Part shown: positions 8,494 through 15,831 of the stretch, in pieces
How the letters are laid out: each line of letters starts with the position of its first letter
Numbering within the stretch: position 1 is the first letter of the stretch
Assembly (NCBI RefSeq): GCF_009768885.1
Contig: NZ_WSQA01000013.1
Location: 100,121 to 164,120 of the forward strand
DNA: 64,000 nucleotides
Reading direction: 5' to 3'
Source of the DNA: Sphingobacterium humi
GTDB lineage: Bacteria; Bacteroidota; Bacteroidia; Sphingobacteriales; Sphingobacteriaceae
Program-made: the position numbers and the translations under genes
Notes under the pieces: model-generated
The model's database searches: none
What the model saw: the letters and a program-made list of their open reading frames with translations, nothing else
What the model was told of the DNA's origin: nothing

Positions 8494-8611
8494 ATGTAGT
8501 TATGTAGTCAGATGTAGTTGGATTAATTTAATAATCTAACTACAGCATTTTATGGCTTAACAGTCATTTTAAGCATGTTTTATTAATGTAGTTAGGAGTT
8601 TTCGACTACAT
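8494..8611. repeat. Array of TGTAGT repeats around the primase start, iteron-like
   Basis: ATGTAGT occurs at 8494-8500, 8502-8508 and 8512-8518 (spacings 8 and 10), then AACTACA (8538-8544, inverted), ATGTAGTTA (8586-8594) and GACTACAT (8604-8611, inverted, inside the 3-prime end of the ATPase gene). The array covers the start codon region of the primase gene (ATG at 8492), so it could serve as operator or origin. The core matches the repeats at 2963-2986 and 7369-7508. Confidence 0.5.
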
Positions 8612-9764
8612 AATAAACTTTAACAGGATAAGTTGATCTTTCGCCAGTAGAAGTAACATGACCTCTAATCTGATAGGGCGAAAATCCTAATCGCTTCATA
8701 GCTCTCGCAAACTCCTTTTGATTCAGTTTGGGATAGGATTTAAGCTGAATTTCATGAAAGATCTCGGAACTCATCAACTGCCGATCGTACTTATCAGGTG
8801 AACCAGGAGAAAAATATTTTTGCAATAATTCATATTCTATTGAAGTCACTTTAAAACCTTCATTGGCGATCTCATTTTCTTCAATTTCCTGCCTAGACAT
8901 TTCATATTTAAATCCGCTATTCAATAAATAATAAGCATGAGACCAAAGAAGGTCTATATCTATTTCATCTTTATACTGCCAATTTATATCTTGAATCTCA
9001 AAGCAAACCCATCTTACATTGGCATCATCCGTTAAAAATTCACTTAGATTTGTTGATCCAATAAAAGAAATTCTTCGAGGGGATGTTCTAGCCTTTCTAT
9101 CATAGGGATGTCGAACATTAATATGAAGCTTCGACATAATCGACTTTAAGCTATTGATTTCAAATTTGGTTAGGGATGCTAATTCATCTAGAATGCAAAT
9201 AAAATTACTTGATAATGCAATTATAGAATCTTTATCAATTCCAATATTCTCTACAGAATATGATCTAAGCTTCTCAGGAACTAAAAATCTTGTAAAGGTG
9301 GTTTTACCATTCGACTGCTTATTGCAAACCAAAATAAAAGCCTGCTTGTTAAAATAGTCTTCACGAATTGCACAGAGGATAGTCCGAACCATCCATTTTT
9401 TAAATTGCACCTCAAATCTAGTCTGCTCTTTCGCACTTACATAGGAGACAAACTTGCTTATATAATCGCCATGTAAAAAAGGTTGGTATTTTTCTTTAAT
9501 GCTGTTAAAATATTCCAAAATAGGATCATATTCGCTGACATAATCCGATCCTAAAAAGACTAGAATATCAGATATTGTTGCCTTTAAACCAACATTAATT
9601 CTTAGGTCTAAATAAAGGTTATTTTCATTTACTTCTTTAAAAGTATCACTTAATTTTGCTTTATATTCAACAGCATTGGTAAGTGTATTCTTTCTAAAAT
9701 CATAGGTGCTAGTAAGGTATTCAACTACTTTTTGAATACTCGGAGCATCATCTCGTTGTTTCAT
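8592..9764 (-). CDS. VapE-like P-loop ATPase, probable replicative helicase of the element (390 aa)
   Basis: This protein matches the virulence-associated E family, superfamily 3-like helicases of phage satellites and islands. Walker A is NKQSNGKTTF (148-157), Walker B is ICILDELA (189-196) with the downstream ELASLTKFEINSLKS, then RHPYDRKARTSPRR and the sensor GSTN (236-239) ahead of DANVRWVCFEI. In the family consensus the P-loop is GxQGxGKST; here the first glycines are replaced (NKQSNGK), but GKTT is intact. About 50 residues at the C-terminus form a small winged-helix-like tail. Likely role: unwinding at the element origin together with the Toprim protein. Confidence 0.8.
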   Translation of the reverse strand: MKQRDDAPSIQKVVEYLTSTYDFRKNTLTNAVEYKAKLSDTFKEVNENNLYLDLRINVGLKATISDILVFLGSDYVSEYDPILEYFNSIKEKYQPFLHGDYISKFVSYVSAKEQTRFEVQFKKWMVRTILCAIREDYFNKQAFILVCNKQSNGKTTFTRFLVPEKLRSYSVENIGIDKDSIIALSSNFICILDELASLTKFEINSLKSIMSKLHINVRHPYDRKARTSPRRISFIGSTNLSEFLTDDANVRWVCFEIQDINWQYKDEIDIDLLWSHAYYLLNSGFKYEMSRQEIEENEIANEGFKVTSIEYELLQKYFSPGSPDKYDRQLMSSEIFHEIQLKSYPKLNQKEFARAMKRLGFSPYQIRGHVTSTGERSTYPVKVYYVVENS

Positions 9765-9874
9765 TGCGAAATTCTAATTATAAAGTTTTATTGATTAATA
9801 GAATTCCTTAACTTAGTTCTGTCAATTAAAGAAGAAATTCTACAAGAAATTAAAAGCAATCAGAAATGATTGCT

Positions 9875-10222
9875 TTATTTATTTAAACTGTTTTTTCTTT
9901 TCAACAGCAATTTCTCAGCTATCGTATCGATATCCTCAGATGTTCTTACTTTATATTTCTTAAACCATTCAATAAGGTCTGATTGTATAAATCTAACCCC
10001 ACCAGAGGGCAATTTTACATGGGGTATTAAATCCTCTGAGACGAGTTGATATAGTCTTTGTTTAGAATAACCTGTAAGAGACATAGCAAGATTATAATCA
10101 CCAACTTTGAATTCGGGCTCTTCTTGATTATAAATAAGCTTTGAAAACTTTTCCTCTAAAATTGAATCTAATTGATCAATTGTGAGGTCAATAATTCTAG
10201 TTGTTTTGGGAATTGCATTCAT
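9875..10222 (-). CDS. Helix-turn-helix DNA-binding protein, excisionase-like (115 aa)
   Basis: A small HTH_17/MerR-like protein: AMSLTGYSKQRLYQLVSEDL (helices), then the wing LPSGGVRFIQSDLIEWFKK, the classic excisionase/HTH_17 pattern. It occupies the usual position between integrase and replication genes in Bacteroidota islands, where such proteins act as recombination directionality factor or repressor. A perfect 16-bp palindrome lies 11 bases before its ATG (10233-10248), which suggests autoregulation. It is about 110 bp upstream of the VapE-like gene. Confidence 0.8.
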   Translation of the reverse strand: MNAIPKTTRIIDLTIDQLDSILEEKFSKLIYNQEEPEFKVGDYNLAMSLTGYSKQRLYQLVSEDLIPHVKLPSGGVRFIQSDLIEWFKKYKVRTSEDIDTIAEKLLLKRKNSLNK

Positions 10223-10232
10223 ACTAGTTTTT

Positions 10233-10248
10233 TTTGTACCAGTACAAA
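10233..10248. promoter_or_regulatory. Palindromic operator upstream of the HTH gene
   Basis: TTTGTAC-CA-GTACAAA is a perfect inverted repeat with 7-bp arms and a 2-bp spacer, ending 11 bases before the ATG at 10222. Size and position fit an operator for a dimeric HTH protein, most simply the product of the adjacent gene. Confidence 0.5.
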
Positions 10249-10308
10249 TATTTATGAAAATCTATCATAAAACAGACTCTAATGGGGCTAGAGTCAATAG
10301 AGTTATAA

Positions 10309-11211
10309 TTATGCTATAAGTTCTTCGAAATACTTCGAATAATTAACATCAATATCTTTAAATCCTTGACCATATAGTTTTTGTAATTCCTTCTCCGACT
10401 TTTGCTCAGGGATATAAAAGATTTCTTTGAGCGTACATGCTGATTCTTTATTGATAGTAATGGATTTACTTAAAAAACCTAAATTAATGAGTGCCGATAT
10501 AAATCCTGCTAAGTTTAGTTGCGTACTACTGGCTCTATACCCATCACAAAGCACCCATTTTTTCTTGTCCTTTAAAAACTCAAAATGCACTTTAGTTTCA
10601 TTAATCCGATGAATAAGATCCAAGATACTCATATCACTTTTCAACCAGAATTCACTAAATGCACTTTTTTTAAATAATTCATTTTTCGCAATATGATTAG
10701 TTGAATCTAATTGCTTTAAATATGATATAGCAATAAAGGCATCGCGACGATCTACCCATAGCCTAGGAATGTTTCGAAGGAAATCGCCATCTAAAGTGTG
10801 ATCTTCCATGAACACAAATATTATAAACAATACTGAAACCAAAATAGACCCGGAAATAGGTCTATCTGAAAAACCAACTAGAATAAAAAGTAAACATAGT
10901 ACTAACCAATAGAATACTGAAATAAGCGAATAAACGAATAATTTTTGCCGATAATAGTTCAGCAATTCGGTTCTTCTGTTTCCAATCAAAGATTGATCTT
11001 TTAAATATAGTTCGGAGGAAACTTTATCCTTTATTTTGACTAAAACCTCTTCAGATTTTAACCTTATATTTTTACTTAGGATAAAAAATAATCCAAGAAA
11101 AAATAAACATATGACGAATAATAACGAATAGTTTGGTGAAGCTTTAGAATAAACAGCAAATAAAACACATGCAATTACTATCAATAGGACTTTAAAAACA
11201 TTACGAATCAT
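10309..11211 (-). CDS. Predicted four-TM membrane protein coupled to the integrase (300 aa)
   Basis: I do not recognise this protein. Hydrophobic segments lie at about 6-24, 29-46, 90-112 and 118-136, followed by a soluble C-terminal half of about 160 residues. Charged residues between TM2 and TM3 suggest a cytoplasmic loop. Its ATG overlaps the integrase stop as ATGA (11208-11211), so translation is coupled to the integrase. Membrane proteins with a cytoplasmic domain carried by integrases may be cargo such as abortive-infection effectors or regulators of transfer, but nothing in the sequence proves this. Confidence 0.65.
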   Translation of the reverse strand: MIRNVFKVLLIVIACVLFAVYSKASPNYSLLFVICLFFLGLFFILSKNIRLKSEEVLVKIKDKVSSELYLKDQSLIGNRRTELLNYYRQKLFVYSLISVFYWLVLCLLFILVGFSDRPISGSILVSVLFIIFVFMEDHTLDGDFLRNIPRLWVDRRDAFIAISYLKQLDSTNHIAKNELFKKSAFSEFWLKSDMSILDLIHRINETKVHFEFLKDKKKWVLCDGYRASSTQLNLAGFISALINLGFLSKSITINKESACTLKEIFYIPEQKSEKELQKLYGQGFKDIDVNYSKYFEELIA

Positions 11212-12287
11212 AAACTTGGAAATTTTAAAATTTCTTCTTCCTTTTTTCTATCAACGATCTTAGCATAAATCTGAGTCATTTCAATTTTAGAATGACCAAG
11301 CAACTCTTTCATTGTAAACAAGTCAATTCCAAATGTCAGTCCTATCGTTGCGAAGGTATGTCGAGACACATGAAAATGAAGGTTCTTTTTTATTCCAGCT
11401 TCTCTTGCCCAATTTTTCAAATGCTGATTTAACGCTTGAGAGGTGGAAGGCAAACCCCAAAAAATCTTTTTATTAATTGGATGTTTGGGAATCTCTCCTA
11501 TTATCTTTAACACATCTTCCACCACAGGCACAGTAACAATCTTTGCAGGTGTTTTAAATGGACGAAATCTGATAAATCCATCAATTAAATGATCATAAGT
11601 TATCCTTCTAACATCGGAGATTCTCAAACCAGTAAAACAACTAAATAAGAATGCTTGTCTTATTTGTTTATTTCCTAAATCTGGATGTACATTAGCTAAT
11701 GTCCTCACCTCTTCAATAGTTAGTCTTTCACGTTCTAAATAAACTTCTTTTACTGGTTGCCAATTCTCAAATGGGCTATTATCTATTATTCGACGAGTAA
11801 GCAATTTATTATAATACTGCCTAAATACCGACATGTATGCATGGGTAGTATTTTGCGATACATACAGCAGCAGGTAATCTTGAAATAAACTTAAGAACTC
11901 CTCAGACACCTCTGAGATTAGAAAACTCTTATTTCTAATGTATTTACCCAAATGAATTATTAAGCATTCTAATTTGTAATTGAAGCGCCTTTCTAAGCAT
12001 TCCTTAAGATAATCCAATAATTCCAAACTTGGTCTATTCGGCTTTTCATATCCATGCTTTGAGAAATTAAGCTCTGTTTCACGCTTATTTCTTATTGCTC
12101 GAATAAGCTTCATATTTTCCGAATCCTTTTCCATGATTCGTATCCGCGAACTCGAATAGTCCCGATGAACATAGATGCTTAAAAATTCATAACTTCGTTT
12201 CGATTTTTGATCAGAAGTTCTAAAATAAATATCCAAGTAAACGCTGAACTTTCCAGACTTCAAGGGTTTGTATCGTACTGTTACCAT
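11208..12287 (-). CDS. Tyrosine recombinase / phage integrase (359 aa)
   Basis: Site-specific recombinase for insertion and excision of the element. The N-terminus has an arm-binding domain (about 1-80) and a SAM-like core-binding domain (about 88-180). The catalytic domain carries R222 (TGLRISDVR), K245 (FKTPAK), H306 and R309 (HVSRH), H332 (LLGHSKIEMTQ) and the nucleophile Y341 (IYAKI), so the full R-K-HxxR-H-Y set is present. Length is normal for Bacteroidota integrases (about 360-410, slightly short at the N-terminus). It starts next to a cluster of TGTTAC repeats (12279-12338) and is followed by a 4-bp overlap with the membrane protein gene. Confidence 0.93.
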   Translation of the reverse strand: MVTVRYKPLKSGKFSVYLDIYFRTSDQKSKRSYEFLSIYVHRDYSSSRIRIMEKDSENMKLIRAIRNKRETELNFSKHGYEKPNRPSLELLDYLKECLERRFNYKLECLIIHLGKYIRNKSFLISEVSEEFLSLFQDYLLLYVSQNTTHAYMSVFRQYYNKLLTRRIIDNSPFENWQPVKEVYLERERLTIEEVRTLANVHPDLGNKQIRQAFLFSCFTGLRISDVRRITYDHLIDGFIRFRPFKTPAKIVTVPVVEDVLKIIGEIPKHPINKKIFWGLPSTSQALNQHLKNWAREAGIKKNLHFHVSRHTFATIGLTFGIDLFTMKELLGHSKIEMTQIYAKIVDRKKEEEILKFPSL

Positions 12288-12338
12288 GTGTTACCTTTGT
12301 TATTTTTCCCAAGATAGAAGTAACAAGGTGAGTAACAA
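12279..12338. repeat. Cluster of TGTTAC/GTAACA sites at the integrase start
   Basis: TGTTACC occurs at 12279-12285 and 12289-12295 (10 bp apart), TTGTTAT at 12298-12304, and GTAACAA inverted at 12320-12326 and 12332-12338 (12 bp apart). The cluster spans the integrase start codon and the putative right end of the element. It may be the integrase binding region (attachment core and arms), an operator, or both. Confidence 0.45.
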
Positions 12339-12457
12339 AACTTTGATAAATCCTCGAATAAATTTACAAATTATCAGACAAAATAACAATATAACAACCT
12401 GATAAACAAAAGGATACTTCTAAATTCTATCAATTTCTATCATAATTTATCTATACT

Positions 12458-12465
12458 TATATTTG
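12458..12465 (+). promoter_or_regulatory. -7 promoter element of hemW
   Basis: TATATTTG fits TAnnTTTG and ends 5 bases before the hemW ATG (12471). With the usual distance from -7 element to start of transcription, the transcript would begin at or next to the ATG. No TTG is seen at -33. Confidence 0.45.
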
Positions 12466-12470
12466 CACCC

Positions 12471-13601
12471 ATGATTTACTTCCACATTCCATTTTGCAAG
12501 CAAGCCTGTCACTACTGCGATTTCCATTTCAGTACCTCTTTGCAATACAAAGACGACATGCTCCAAGCCTTGCTCCTGGAATTGGAACGCCGTGCCGATT
12601 ACCTTCAAAACAAAACCATCGATTCCATTTACTTTGGTGGTGGCACCCCTTCCCTACTCACAGCCGATGAAATCGCTAGGCTGATCGATAAGGTGGGCCA
12701 GCTTTACGACATCAATCCACAGGCCGAGATTACCCTGGAAGCGAATCCCGACGACCTCAACGCCGCCAAGGTGCAAACCTTACGCCATACCCCCATCAAC
12801 CGCTTCAGTATCGGTATCCAATCCTTTTACGAAGAGGATTTACGTTGGATGAATCGGGCGCATCATGCCGAGGAGGCAAAGGCTGCGGTGATGCGGGTGC
12901 AGGATGCCGGCTTTGAAAACATCACCTGCGACCTCATCTACGGATATCCCCTGCTGAGCGATGAAAAATGGAAATCCAATATGCAGCAGTTGATCGATTA
13001 TGCCGTGCCGCATATTTCCTCTTATGCCATGACGGTAGAGAAGAAAACAGCGCTAGATCATTTGATCAACAAAGGGAAAACGCCGGCCATGAACGAAAGC
13101 CAAAGTGCCGAGCAGATGCTGATGATGATTGATTACCTGCAGGCAAACGGCTATGAGCAATACGAGATCTCCAACTTTGCCAAACCTGGAAAACACGCCA
13201 TCCACAACAGCAATTATTGGCGAGGCAAGCATTACCTGGGCATAGGGCCCTCAGCACATTCCTTTAACGGCGTATCCCGTTCTTGGAACAAAGCCAACAA
13301 CGCCCTGTACATCAAAGAGCTGTATGCAAACCAACTGCCGCTGGAAACAGAAAACCTGAGCCCCGAAGATCGCTTTAACGAATATATCATGACCTCCTTA
13401 CGCACAAAATGGGGCGTAGATCTCACTTATGTAAACCAGGAATTTGGCAGCGATTTTAAGAACAGCCTCTTAACAGAAGCCGAAGAACACCTGCAAGAAG
13501 GACATATCCTCCTCGAAGAGTCGCAATACTTGCGCTTAAGCTCTTCCGGAAAACTCCTGGCCGATCAAATTGCCTCCGACCTCTTTATTGTCTTGCAATA
13601 A
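12471..13601 (+). CDS. hemW: Radical SAM haem chaperone HemW (376 aa)
   Basis: HemW belongs to the oxygen-independent coproporphyrinogen oxidase-like group, but members with this N-terminus act as haem chaperones. The [4Fe-4S]/SAM motif CKQACHYC (C9, C13, C16) follows directly after FHIPF, so the start at 12471 is required. Further family marks are SIYFGGGTPSLL, ITLEANPDD, RFSIGIQSFYEEDLRWMNRAH and the C-terminal HemN_C domain with YEISNFAKPG and SAHSFNG. No fourth cluster cysteine of HemN type is present, which favours HemW over HemN. It is the first housekeeping gene to the right of the integrated element, whose integrase end lies only 180 bp upstream. Confidence 0.92.
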   Translation: MIYFHIPFCKQACHYCDFHFSTSLQYKDDMLQALLLELERRADYLQNKTIDSIYFGGGTPSLLTADEIARLIDKVGQLYDINPQAEITLEANPDDLNAAKVQTLRHTPINRFSIGIQSFYEEDLRWMNRAHHAEEAKAAVMRVQDAGFENITCDLIYGYPLLSDEKWKSNMQQLIDYAVPHISSYAMTVEKKTALDHLINKGKTPAMNESQSAEQMLMMIDYLQANGYEQYEISNFAKPGKHAIHNSNYWRGKHYLGIGPSAHSFNGVSRSWNKANNALYIKELYANQLPLETENLSPEDRFNEYIMTSLRTKWGVDLTYVNQEFGSDFKNSLLTEAEEHLQEGHILLEESQYLRLSSSGKLLADQIASDLFIVLQ

Positions 13602-13666
13602 AAAAATAAGCTTCGCGATTAAACCTTTTGCGGCTGGGGAATTCTAGTATAGAAATAGACCACCTT

Positions 13667-14120
13667 ATGTTTCAAAAAATCAGCGCCGCCCTCGTTTTAT
13701 TTTTTTTTCTGCAGCCTCCATCTTTCCGCACAAATCAAGGAAATAGATGTCATCAGTCAATCCATTGGCTCCTATTACTTGGATACGAAATACGAAATGA
13801 AAACCGACCTGTTGGAAACAGGACAAGTGCGGTTTAGCTTTCGACTAAACGACGAGAATATAATCGAAAAAGCAGAAGTCTACTTAGCTTCCCAAGCCGA
13901 ATTAGACGAGCTATACAGCTATATTAAAGCACTTTTTGAACAAAATAAAAACAAAGAAATCAAAATCGACCTGGGTGACAGCATCCTACACCTTCACTAT
14001 GAAAGAATGATCATCGGTGGGCAAATCGTCTTCAGCCATGCCTATAAAAGCAGCCCTTACGCCAGCCGCACCTCCCCCTACCAATCGCATTCCGCCATTC
14101 GCAAAGCCTTCCGAAAGTAA
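13667..14120 (+). CDS. Small exported protein, frame broken by a poly-T tract
   Basis: From ATG at 13667 the frame reads MFQKISAALVLFFF and enters a run of nine T (13700-13708). One base fewer in the run would continue as CSLHLSAQIKEIDVIS and join the open frame that contains the ATG at 13779. The joined product has a clear signal peptide with cleavage after LSA, then about 130 residues. As written, only the downstream part (13779-14120, 113 aa) is open, without its signal peptide. I do not recognise the family. The break may be phase variation, a true mutation, or a sequencing error in a homopolymer. Confidence 0.6.
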
Positions 14121-14307
14121 GGCCCTCCATGGCAAGGGCGAAGCCCTGTTTTAGCGAGGAGCGAAAGGAATCTGTGGAATAGGCGAAAAGCCATTTATTT
14201 TCTCTTAACAATCAATCCCTTTCATTAGCAAATAAAATCATTAACTCTTGATTTGTTGAAATATCGGTAAATCTTTCCCCAAATCAGGCTATCCACTTTA
14301 TAATTTA

Positions 14308-14315
14308 TAGTTTTG
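14308..14315 (+). promoter_or_regulatory. -7 promoter element of the GAPDH gene
   Basis: TAGTTTTG fits TAnnTTTG and lies 27 bases before the ATG at 14343. No TTG at -33 is evident. Confidence 0.45.
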
Positions 14316-14342
14316 CATCATAATAATCCATTATAGTACATT

Positions 14343-15791
14343 ATGATACATCATTCTACTTTTGAAGACCAAATCAAAAGTTACAAAGTGAAGCAAAACG
14401 CTTGCGTTAAGCTTATCCAACTGGTTAGCGATCTATGGTTTAACCAATCCATCGAGCTTGTTTTGTTCCGTAATCAATTAATCGATCGCCGTGTCAGCTT
14501 TATCTTGAACCTGCATCAGGAAACCAAGGAATTGGCCGAGAAAGCAATTGAAATTGAGGAAACCTTGAACATTGCCGAAACCATCCAAAAGCTTAACTTA
14601 AATCCTTCGCGTATAGACATTGGCAAATTAGCCCTTGAAGTTCGCAAGCATGCCGTTCAGGAGGAAGATTTAGCCGATTTCCTCGCCAATGAACTGGCTG
14701 GCGCGCAGCAGCATCAAAGCTTTGCCCCTAGAGATGTGGTGCTTTACGGTTTCGGTAGAATTGGTCGTCTGCTAGCACGCGAGCTGATTTCAAAGGCCGC
14801 CGCAGGTAGACAATTGCGCTTGAGAGCTATTGTTACCCGCGATCAAACCGATCAGAAAACCCTGGAAAAAAGAGCAAGCCTCTTACGGCAAGACTCCATC
14901 CACGGCGATTTCGAAGGCGAGGTCGATATCGATGTAGCACGTGGTGCCTTAATCATCAATGGCGTACCGGTTTACCTGATTTCGGCCAAAAACCCAGAAG
15001 ATATAGATTATACCCAATACGGCATCAACGATGCCTTGGTAATCGACAATACAGGCGCATTTCGTGATGCCCAAGAGTTAGGTCGACACTTAACGGCCAA
15101 AGGAGCCGCGCAAGTGCTATTAACAGCACCTGGCAAAGGCGTACCGAATATTGTTTACGGTGTGAATGAAGACAGCATCGATACGCAAGCCGATCAATTG
15201 TTCTCGGCGGCCAGCTGTACCACCAACGCCATCTCGCCTATCCTTGCCGTAATCGAAAAGAAATTAGGCGTAGTAAAAGGCCATATTGAAACCATCCACT
15301 CCTATACCAACGACCAGAACTTGGTGGATAATATGCATATGAAATCACGTCGCGGGCGTGCCGCTGCCCTCAATATGGTCATTACCGAAACAGGTGCTGG
15401 GAGTGCTGTGGCCAAAGTATTGCCCGTATTAGCAGGAAAACTAACCTCCAATGCAATCCGTGTACCCGTTCCGAATGGTTCCCTCGCGATTTTGAACCTA
15501 GAATTAAAATCAATCAGCAGTGTAGAGGAAATCAACGGCATCTTAAAGAAAGCAGCCTTGGAAGGCAATTTGGTAGAACAAATTAAATATGCCAACAATG
15601 CCGAATTGGTATCCTCAGATATTGTGGGCACCAGTGCGGCCTCCGTATTGGATGCCCCGGCCACCATTGTTTCGGAAGATGGGAAGAATACCGTTATCTA
15701 CGTATGGTATGACAATGAGTATGGCTATACCCATCAAGTGATGCGCTTGGCCCGACATATTGCCGGCGTTAGACGCTATACCTATTACTAG
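14343..15791 (+). CDS. gap: Glyceraldehyde-3-phosphate dehydrogenase, long form (482 aa)
   Basis: Oxidises glyceraldehyde 3-phosphate to 1,3-bisphosphoglycerate with NAD(P). The core begins near residue 130 with the Rossmann motif YGFGRIGRLLARELI (135-149); the catalytic cysteine is C292 in SAASCTTNAISPI; the C-terminal WYDNEYGYTHQVMRLARHI is typical. About 130 residues precede the Rossmann fold, as in the long GAPDH variety of Bacteroidota and some gammaproteobacteria, so the length is normal for that subfamily (ordinary GAPDH is about 335). It is a single-gene transcript: a -7 element lies upstream and a strong terminator directly downstream. Confidence 0.93.
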   Translation: MIHHSTFEDQIKSYKVKQNACVKLIQLVSDLWFNQSIELVLFRNQLIDRRVSFILNLHQETKELAEKAIEIEETLNIAETIQKLNLNPSRIDIGKLALEVRKHAVQEEDLADFLANELAGAQQHQSFAPRDVVLYGFGRIGRLLARELISKAAAGRQLRLRAIVTRDQTDQKTLEKRASLLRQDSIHGDFEGEVDIDVARGALIINGVPVYLISAKNPEDIDYTQYGINDALVIDNTGAFRDAQELGRHLTAKGAAQVLLTAPGKGVPNIVYGVNEDSIDTQADQLFSAASCTTNAISPILAVIEKKLGVVKGHIETIHSYTNDQNLVDNMHMKSRRGRAAALNMVITETGAGSAVAKVLPVLAGKLTSNAIRVPVPNGSLAILNLELKSISSVEEINGILKKAALEGNLVEQIKYANNAELVSSDIVGTSAASVLDAPATIVSEDGKNTVIYVWYDNEYGYTHQVMRLARHIAGVRRYTYY

Positions 15792-15806
15792 GAAACTATA
15801 CAGCAG

Positions 15807-15830
15807 GAGGGCCAACAGGCCCTCTTTTTT
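15807..15830 (+). terminator. Intrinsic terminator of the GAPDH gene
   Basis: GAGGGCC-AACA-GGCCCTC followed by six T: a perfect 7-bp GC-rich stem and T-tract, 15 bases after the stop. It separates the gene from the convergent waaA. Confidence 0.9.
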
Positions 15831-15831
15831 G

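Larger units (their letters stand above)
2787..12470. mobile_element. Integrated genetic element with tyrosine integrase, replication genes and a defence-like cassette
   Basis: The stretch is visibly more AT-rich than the housekeeping genes that follow. It holds an integrase at its right end (11208-12287), a 4-TM protein coupled to it, an HTH/excisionase-like protein, a VapE-like ATPase, a Toprim primase-like protein, a small RHH-like protein and a methyltransferase-ATPase-HNH operon. No relaxase or conjugation gene is visible, so it is more like a satellite or mobilised integrative island than a conjugative element. The boundaries are inferred from gene content: the left end lies between 2787 and about 2960, the right end between 12288 and 12470. 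No convincing long direct repeat (att pair) or tRNA target was found by eye. Confidence 0.7.

Noticed and set aside
2811..12471. TTACCTTTG and GCACCCA repeated near both ends of the element as att candidates
   Set aside because: The first is a promoter-type sequence common in this genome and the second is only 7 bases; neither is long enough to be convincing.
13628..13837. A separate 69-residue protein upstream of the frameshifted gene
   Set aside because: Its signal-peptide segment is explained by the poly-T frameshift; beyond the run it reads unrelated sequence.
14135..14147. Weak hairpin AGGGC-GAA-GCCCT after the frameshifted gene as a terminator
   Set aside because: Only five base pairs and a short T-run.
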